Assembly (NCBI GenBank): GCA_964535735.1
Contig: CAZHTM010000001.1
Span: 62,001 to 126,000 of the forward strand
Reading direction: 5' to 3'
Source of the DNA: J089 sp964535735
GTDB taxonomy: Bacteria > Fidelibacterota > Marinisomatia > Marinisomatales > J089
Length of the DNA: 64,000 nt
Below are positions 58,792 to 64,000 of this stretch, in pieces. Numbering within the stretch: the first letter of the stretch is position 1; each line of letters opens with the position of its first letter. Made by a program: the position numbers and the translations under genes. Under the pieces are notes generated by a model. It made no database searches and was not told the origin of the DNA. It was given only the letters and a program-made list of their open reading frames with translations.

Positions 58792-59508
58792 ATGCAAACT
58801 CCCATCTACCGGCGCATTCTCCTGAAATTAAGTGGAGAGGTGCTGGCTGGTGAACGAGGGTTTGGTATTGATCCTGCTCAGGCAAATTATTTGGCCCGAG
58901 AAGTAAAATCAGTTTATGATCTGGGCGTAGAGATCGGTCTCATCATCGGAGCTGGAAATATCTTCCGCGGCATTAACGCCTCCAGCCGAGGAATGGACCG
59001 AGTGACAGGCGATTATCTTGGAATGTTAGCCACGGTAATGAACGCCATTACTGTTCAGGACGCTCTGGAGAAGATGGATTGCCCTACGCGAACCCTTTCG
59101 GCCATCAGTATTACTCAGATTGCAGAAAATTATATTCGCCGGCGGGCTTTACGCCACATTGAAAAGGGGCGAATTGTTATAATTGCTGGTGGGACCGGAA
59201 ATCCATTTTTCAGCACCGATATGGCGGCAGCATTACGTGCAAATGAACTCAACGCCGAAGTCGTCCTGAAAGGCACTAAAGTAGATGGGGTTTATGATAA
59301 AGATCCCGTGAAATATTCCGATGCAGTGAAATATGATAACATCACCTTTTCCCTGGTCCTGGAAAAGCATTTACAAGTTATGGATCTAACGGCCATTACC
59401 TTATGTGCGGAAAACCGACTTCCCATCCGGGTATTTAATATCAAAACACCTGGTGACTTGAAAAAAGTTGTATTAGGCGATAAAATTGGGACGACTGTAA
59501 CGGAGTAA
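58792..59508 (+). CDS. pyrH: UMP kinase
   Basis: The 238-residue amino acid kinase converts UMP to UDP. Signatures: ILLKLSGEVLAG (residues 8-19), IIGAGNIFRGI near 55, MATVMNAITVQDAL near 80, IIAGGTGNPFFSTDMAA near 130 and LKGTKVDGVYDKDP near 160. Position between tsf and frr is conserved in many bacteria. Confidence 0.97.
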   Translation: MQTPIYRRILLKLSGEVLAGERGFGIDPAQANYLAREVKSVYDLGVEIGLIIGAGNIFRGINASSRGMDRVTGDYLGMLATVMNAITVQDALEKMDCPTRTLSAISITQIAENYIRRRALRHIEKGRIVIIAGGTGNPFFSTDMAAALRANELNAEVVLKGTKVDGVYDKDPVKYSDAVKYDNITFSLVLEKHLQVMDLTAITLCAENRLPIRVFNIKTPGDLKKVVLGDKIGTTVTE

Positions 59509-59513
59509 AATTC

Positions 59514-60071
59514 ATGATTAAAGACGTACTAAATGATTGCCAGAGCCGAATGGATTCGGCCATAAAGCATACCCAGGGAGAATTAGTCAAAGTTCGTACC
59601 GGACGGGCAAATCCGGAATTTGTTGAAAGCGTTCAGGTTGAATATTATGGAACCAAGATGCCATTAAACCAGGTATCCACTATTACCGTCCCTGAAGCTC
59701 GTTTGATTTCTGTCCAACCCTTTGAAAAAAATATGATCCCCGTAATTGAAAAGGCGATCATGGAGAGTAATCTTGGGCTGACTCCCAGTAATAATGGGAC
59801 CACTGTGTTAATTCCCATTCCACGATTATCAGAAGAACGGCGCAAGGATTTGATTCGTGTCGTCCATCATCTGGTGGAAGAAGGGCGAGTAGCTGTTCGA
59901 AATGTGCGCAGGGATACGATTCAACAGTTAAAATCCCTGATGAAAGAAGAACATATCTCAGAAGACGACATCAAGCGCGCAGAAGGCGATGTCCAGGACT
60001 ATACGGACGAACATATTAATCGATTAAATGATATCCAATCTTCCAAGGAAAAAGAAATTTTAGAGTTTTAG
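59514..60071 (+). CDS. frr: Ribosome recycling factor
   Basis: The 185-residue RRF separates ribosomal subunits with EF-G after termination. It has VRTGRANPEFVESVQVEYYGTKMPLNQVSTI, QPFEKNMIPVIEKAIMESNLGLTPSNNGTTVLIPIPRLSEERRKDLIR and VRNVRRD in pieces, all standard. It is the last gene of the operon, followed by a terminator. Confidence 0.97.
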   Translation: MIKDVLNDCQSRMDSAIKHTQGELVKVRTGRANPEFVESVQVEYYGTKMPLNQVSTITVPEARLISVQPFEKNMIPVIEKAIMESNLGLTPSNNGTTVLIPIPRLSEERRKDLIRVVHHLVEEGRVAVRNVRRDTIQQLKSLMKEEHISEDDIKRAEGDVQDYTDEHINRLNDIQSSKEKEILEF

Positions 60072-60099
60072 TCGGATTGCTACGGTTAAATATGATACC

Positions 60100-60130
60100 A
60101 AAAACGCCCCGAGAATATCAGGGCGTTTTT
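60100..60130. terminator. Bidirectional intrinsic terminator between frr and nrdJ
   Basis: A perfect 10-bp stem (AAAAACGCCC at 60100-60109 with GGGCGTTTTT at 60121-60130) with an 11-base loop lies between two convergent genes. Both arms end in A or T tracts, so it can stop transcription from either side. Confidence 0.88.
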
Positions 60131-60152
60131 GATTCGGGGTTAACAAACAGGA

Positions 60153-62573
60153 TTATTCACATTTTGACCAGCCACAATGCCGGCAAATGAGACAACCTCC
60201 TTCATTGACCACATTACTACAGTGGAGGGGATTCCCTTCAGAACATACTGCATCATTATTGGCGGAGAACTGAAGATCCGCTTTCATCGGTTCTTCTGCA
60301 AAGGTAATTTGAGCTTTACGTGGCCGCTCGGGGCGCTCCTGACCTTGCCGGGTTTCCCTCAAATAATCATCCAAGGCTTTGCCAATGGCATCAGGTGTGG
60401 ACAAGATCAGACGACCTTCTTCCCAACTAGGGTTAGGACCACTAATGCCTTTCAGTTGTTTTACGATTTCGCGGGGATGAATCCGTGAACGGAGAGCCAG
60501 CGAAATAAGGCGACTAATGGCTTCGGATTGGGCGGCGGCATTTCCGCCGGCCTTGCCGATGGTTGTGAAAACTTCACACAATCCGTCGTCATCTTCATTG
60601 ATTGTGATATATAACGTTCCATCACCAGTTCGTATCCGACGGGTAACACCACGTGTTACGGTTGGACGCTTCCGAGGACTAAGATTCGCGCTCTCAACCG
60701 GTTTTGTAGCGGTTACCGCTGTATCTTCGGTTTTTTTCTCTTCTTTTTTAGTAATCAGAATACCTTCACGGGAACCTTCACGATACACGGTGATGCCTTT
60801 TAAGCCGGATTTATAAGCTGTCATGTAAATATCGGCTACTACGCTTTCACTTACATCTTCCGGAAGATTCACGGTCGAGGAAATAGAACTGTCAATATAC
60901 TTTTGGACAACTCCTTGCATTTTGACCCGGAAGTAGGGATCAATCATGTGGGCCGTAACCACATAATCCGGTAGATTGGCATCATCGCCAAAAAGTTTTT
61001 GAATTATGGGATGGAAAACTTTGTATTCCTTGAAAGATTTCCCGTATCCGTCATTTTCTTTTACGCGCCGCATATAACTAGTGGCGAAAATGGGTTCGAT
61101 GCCGGAAGTAACCCGAGCTACAATAGCGCCACTTCCCGTTGGAGCAACCGTGGTTAGTGTTGCATTCCGGATGCCATTATTTTGGATTTCATCCCGGAGT
61201 GTTTTGGGAAGATTTTTTACGAATTTGCTTCGATTATAACCCTTCCAATCAAAATTCGGGAAAGGACCTTTTTCTTGAGCCAGTTGAACGCTGGTTTCAT
61301 AAACCGTATCCCGAAATAATTGCATTACTTGATCAACGGTTTGAAGGGCGTCTTCCGTATCATATCGAATCCCCATTTTAACCAGCATATCACCCAATCC
61401 CAGAATTCCCAGGCCAACCCGGCGGTCATTTTTGGCATTATCCTTTTGACTGGGCAAGGCATGACGATCCATATTATAATCCACAACATTGTCTAAGAAA
61501 CGGGTAGCAATTCGGGCAGTCTCTTTGAATTCATCAATCATAAAATTGCCGTTATCATCCACAAACCGTTCCAGATTGATTGCACCTAGATTGCAACATC
61601 CCCCGTCAGGCAAAGGTTGTTCCGCACAGGGATTCGTTGAGACCAGAGGGCTTACGTATTCGGCGTTGTGATACTCTTTCATGGTATCCCAGAAGATAAG
61701 ACCCGGTTCGGCACTACTATGGGCATGATGGATAATGGTGTTCCATAATTCACGTGCTTTTACGGTTTTATATACTTTACCGCCCCAGGTAAGTTCAAAA
61801 TCAGAATCCGACTCCACCGCTTCCATGAATTTATGTGTGAGCAATACGGAAATATTGCTGTATTTCACCATGTTTTCGTCGCCGGTTTTGATTTTGATAA
61901 ATTTTTCCACGTCCGGGTGATCAATACGAATAGTTTGCATATTGGCGCCACGGCGACCATGCTGGGCAATGGTATTTGTATTTTCGCTAAAAAGGTTCAT
62001 GAATCCAGTCGGACCGCAAGATTCTCCTCCAGTGCCGTTTATTTTACTTCCGGAAGGACGAAGGACGGATAAATCGTGGCCACAACCGCCGCCGTACTTA
62101 TAGGTGAGAGCTTCATTTACAATGGCTTCATAAATCGACTGGATTGAATCATCTTTGACACCCACAACATAGCAATTGTTGAGTGTTGTTGTAATGTCTT
62201 CACGCCCGGCGCCGTGCATAATTCGACCACCGGGAACAAATCTGAAATCTTCAAGAATTGAGAAAAAACGTTTTTCCCACGTATTTCGGAGTGTCTTGGT
62301 ACGCTCAACGGAAGCAATGGCTTTTGCCATACGTTTCCATAAATGCCAGGGGTGGGTTTCACCGGGAGCCAGATATTTATTTCTTAAAACATCGGCGCCG
62401 AGGTGATCATCCTGATAGTAGTTGTCAATTTGATAGTGGGTGGGTACTTCTTCCGAAAAGGAAATGCGATCCTGATCTTTTTTAATATCCAATAAGGTTT
62501 CTTTGACACGTGGGTCAAACTCCCTACCCCCAGGACGATTTTCTAAAAAATTTAATTCTATTGCTTCTGCCAT
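60153..62573 (-). CDS. nrdJ: Adenosylcobalamin-dependent (class II) ribonucleotide reductase
   Basis: The 806-residue enzyme reduces ribonucleotides using cobalamin, with no need for a separate radical subunit. Landmarks: FVPGGRIMHGAGRED near 112, TLNNCYVVGV near 130, KYGGGCGHDLS near 160, STNPCAEQPLPDGGCCNLGAINL near 320 and TVAPTGSGAIVARVTSGIEP near 480. A C-terminal TSCPD domain and a zinc-ribbon-like tail (HCSNV, CLICRHCGW) follow. The long upstream gap carries DnaA-box-like sequences; no cobalamin riboswitch was seen. Confidence 0.95.
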   Translation of the reverse strand: MAEAIELNFLENRPGGREFDPRVKETLLDIKKDQDRISFSEEVPTHYQIDNYYQDDHLGADVLRNKYLAPGETHPWHLWKRMAKAIASVERTKTLRNTWEKRFFSILEDFRFVPGGRIMHGAGREDITTTLNNCYVVGVKDDSIQSIYEAIVNEALTYKYGGGCGHDLSVLRPSGSKINGTGGESCGPTGFMNLFSENTNTIAQHGRRGANMQTIRIDHPDVEKFIKIKTGDENMVKYSNISVLLTHKFMEAVESDSDFELTWGGKVYKTVKARELWNTIIHHAHSSAEPGLIFWDTMKEYHNAEYVSPLVSTNPCAEQPLPDGGCCNLGAINLERFVDDNGNFMIDEFKETARIATRFLDNVVDYNMDRHALPSQKDNAKNDRRVGLGILGLGDMLVKMGIRYDTEDALQTVDQVMQLFRDTVYETSVQLAQEKGPFPNFDWKGYNRSKFVKNLPKTLRDEIQNNGIRNATLTTVAPTGSGAIVARVTSGIEPIFATSYMRRVKENDGYGKSFKEYKVFHPIIQKLFGDDANLPDYVVTAHMIDPYFRVKMQGVVQKYIDSSISSTVNLPEDVSESVVADIYMTAYKSGLKGITVYREGSREGILITKKEEKKTEDTAVTATKPVESANLSPRKRPTVTRGVTRRIRTGDGTLYITINEDDDGLCEVFTTIGKAGGNAAAQSEAISRLISLALRSRIHPREIVKQLKGISGPNPSWEEGRLILSTPDAIGKALDDYLRETRQGQERPERPRKAQITFAEEPMKADLQFSANNDAVCSEGNPLHCSNVVNEGGCLICRHCGWSKCE

Positions 62574-62746
62574 TAACGTCTTCCTTTGGTCGTGGTTTTA
62601 AGCTAATTGTTTAAGACGTCGTTGGCGAATGAAATCGCGAAAACTCGATGGGTTGGCAATAGAAATCTATCTAGGTTGCATGCAGGAACCAAATAAAATT
62701 TACAAATGACATGTTTCTCGTCGAGAACTATGTAGATATTAACAAC

Positions 62747-62766
62747 TTATCCACAAGTTTTCCACA
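62747..62766 (+). promoter_or_regulatory. Two DnaA-box-like sequences upstream of nrdJ
   Basis: TTATCCACA (62747-62755) is the exact DnaA box consensus, and TTTTCCACA (62758-62766) differs by one base; they are in the same orientation, 11 bases apart. They lie about 175 bases upstream of the nrdJ start. In E. coli DnaA controls nrdAB in this way. No other features of an origin (dnaA, dnaN, AT-rich unwinding region) are nearby. Confidence 0.5.
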
Positions 62767-62862
62767 GGTATCGACAGGTATTGAAAAAATGTATCAAACC
62801 ATAACTTTATGGATATCCGGATTTAACCGTGGGCGCATCACGTAAACTATATTTTAAATGGG

Positions 62863-63471
62863 TTAATTGGCAGTAATACCGATAGAATCACACATAGCTT
62901 TGTAATGGGAGTAAAACGCTCCCAAAGGAAATCCGACGACATTGTAAAAACAACCGGATATACGACCCACATGAAGCGCAAACCAATCTTGAATCCCGTA
63001 GCTACCGGCTTTATCAAACGGTTTAAATTGATCTACATAGTACTCAATCTCTATCTGGGAAAGCGGATTAAAGGTGACATCGGTTAATTCATGGAACGTT
63101 ACCGAATAACGACGAGCTTCCCATATTAGAGCAACGCCGGTGCATACCTGGTGTGTTTTTCCGGAAAGGTTTGACAACATGCCAATAGCTTCGGAACGAG
63201 TCGACGGCTTTCCAAGAATGGTATCTCCAAGTATTACAATAGTATCGGCTCCAACGACAAGAGCGTCAGGGAATTTGGCGGAAATAGACCGAGCTTTCAG
63301 TTCCGCGAAATGACGTGTCAAATCGGTAGGTGATAAATCAATGGAAAAATCCTCGTGGATATTGGCCGGATGAACTGAAAATTGAAACCCCACCTGGTTG
63401 AGAAGCTGTCGGCGCCGGGGAGACCCGGAAGCGAGGATCATGGGGACAGGAGGATAGGGTTGTTTATTCAT
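62863..63471 (-). CDS. maf: Maf-family nucleotide pyrophosphatase
   Basis: The 202-residue protein has MILASGSPRRRQLLNQVGF (about 11-29) and VVGADTIVILGDTILGKP near 69, plus a C-terminal motif KAGSYGIQDWFALHVGRISGCFYNVVGFPLGAFY in pieces. Maf/YhdE/YceF enzymes hydrolyse non-canonical dTTP/UTP-type or m7GTP nucleotides. The start overlaps the stop of the upstream PorU-like gene by 8 bases. Confidence 0.93.
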   Translation of the reverse strand: MNKQPYPPVPMILASGSPRRRQLLNQVGFQFSVHPANIHEDFSIDLSPTDLTRHFAELKARSISAKFPDALVVGADTIVILGDTILGKPSTRSEAIGMLSNLSGKTHQVCTGVALIWEARRYSVTFHELTDVTFNPLSQIEIEYYVDQFKPFDKAGSYGIQDWFALHVGRISGCFYNVVGFPLGAFYSHYKAMCDSIGITAN

Positions 63472-64000
63472 ATTTAGCCAATCGTTCGATCCGGTGTACC
63501 GATCCTGATGAATTTCGTGCTTTTATACGATATAGATAAACGCCATTGGCCAGGGATTGACCATACGCATCGCGTCCGGCCCACGACAAAGCATTGAACC
63601 CGGCCTCCATAAGCTGTGGTCCCAGCGATGCTATTTTACGTCCCTTTAACGTGAAAATATCAATTGTGACTTCCGCTTGTTCGCTCAATTCAAAAGTAAA
63701 ATCCGTGCGTAATTGAAATGGGTTAGGGTAATTATATACATTCATCAATTTCAGCCCGGAAAAAGCACTCTTGAAGATTTTCAATTCCGATTGAGATCGA
63801 TTATTTGCGTTATCCCAGGCCTCTACATGAAGGATGCCACCGTCTTGAATTTCCTGATTCAGAATTGTAAGGGTCCCTGTGGTAATGGAATTCATGTCGT
63901 AAATAAAACGATCGGTAACATCCTGGAGGTCACCACCGTCTTCATATGAAACCTGGATGGAATGTCCAATCTCTCCCGTCACATTAACCCCAAGAGGATC
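63464..64000 (-). CDS. C-terminal fragment of a PorU-like type IX secretion sortase
   Basis: The gene runs in from the right edge, so only the last 178 residues are visible. They contain D-P-L-G-V-N-V-T-G-E-I-G-H-S-I, D-x-x-S-I-T-T-G-T-L-x-x-L, and H-V-E-A-W-D-N-A-N-N-R-S, the pattern seen near the end of PorU gingipain-type (peptidase C25) sortases, followed by an N-Y-P-N-P-F ... G-R-K-I ... W-x-G-R-D-x-x-G sorting-like domain. If right, the cell has a type IX-like secretion pathway. The catalytic domain lies outside the window. Confidence 0.75.
   Translation of the reverse strand, partial: DPLGVNVTGEIGHSIQVSYEDGGDLQDVTDRFIYDMNSITTGTLTILNQEIQDGGILHVEAWDNANNRSQSELKIFKSAFSGLKLMNVYNYPNPFQLRTDFTFELSEQAEVTIDIFTLKGRKIASLGPQLMEAGFNALSWAGRDAYGQSLANGVYLYRIKARNSSGSVHRIERLAKYE

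Noticed and set aside
62574..62862. Cobalamin riboswitch or origin of replication upstream of nrdJ
   Set aside because: No B12-box-like conserved sequence was seen, and two DnaA boxes without dnaA, dnaN or an unwinding region are not enough for an origin.

Overview
The window looks like a chromosomal segment from a Gram-negative bacterium of the FCB (Fibrobacterota-Chlorobiota-Bacteroidota) assemblage. Supporting signs are a truncated gene at the right edge that resembles the C-terminus of a PorU-type (type IX secretion) sortase, a long-form IspG of 635 residues, a run of ribosomal genes in the order rplM-rpsI-rpsB-tsf, and many secreted beta-barrels and lipoproteins. A lineage near Marinimicrobia, Ignavibacteria or Calditrichota is my guess; no rRNA or tRNA gene is present to settle it.

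Layout. 1-7 kb (mostly minus strand): the front of a division and cell-wall cluster (mraZ-rsmH-ftsL-ftsI) with a recognisable MraZ operator, then a RodZ-like protein, a trypsin-like lipoprotein, a mechanosensitive channel, a DUF4097 protein and an Fe-S type Rrf2 regulator. 7.6-23 kb (plus strand): a copper/silver resistance island with a complete CusCBA pump carrying the three Cu/Ag methionines, a PII-like protein, an AraC regulator fused to an HMA-like domain, a CopA ATPase with three YHS domains, and about ten small Met-, His- and Cys-rich membrane proteins and lipoproteins. 23.4-33.8 kb: NfnAB-like electron-bifurcating transhydrogenase, two TPR proteins, ispG, a ComM-like ATPase and small membrane proteins, one of them with a non-ATG start. 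33.8-38.2 kb: a PHP-domain protein, free methionine sulfoxide reductase, a phytol-kinase-like/DUF92 fusion and a hydrolase. 38.2-40.2 kb: a degenerate island with a decayed secreted-protein gene and a REP/BIME-like palindrome array around a RAYT transposase. 40.2-47.5 kb: HAD phosphatase, GMC oxidoreductase, then a TetR-RND-LolA-like-outer membrane protein cassette.

47.6-56.1 kb is the most interesting stretch. Six tightly packed genes encode a diheme-cytochrome-b-like membrane protein, a membrane-anchored ferredoxin-flavoprotein, three multiheme c-type cytochromes (17, 28 and 8 CxxCH motifs, the last two with extra CX3CH/CX4CH/CX5CH sites) and an outer-membrane beta-barrel. Together they could carry electrons from NAD(P)H or ferredoxin through the inner membrane and periplasm to the outer membrane. 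I propose this as a porin-cytochrome-like conduit that I cannot match to a named system.

56.4-64 kb: rplM-rpsI-rpsB-tsf-pyrH-frr, a shared bidirectional terminator, an adenosylcobalamin-dependent ribonucleotide reductase with DnaA-box-like sequences upstream, maf, and the 3' end of the PorU-like gene. All functions are read from motifs and context; no database search was run.
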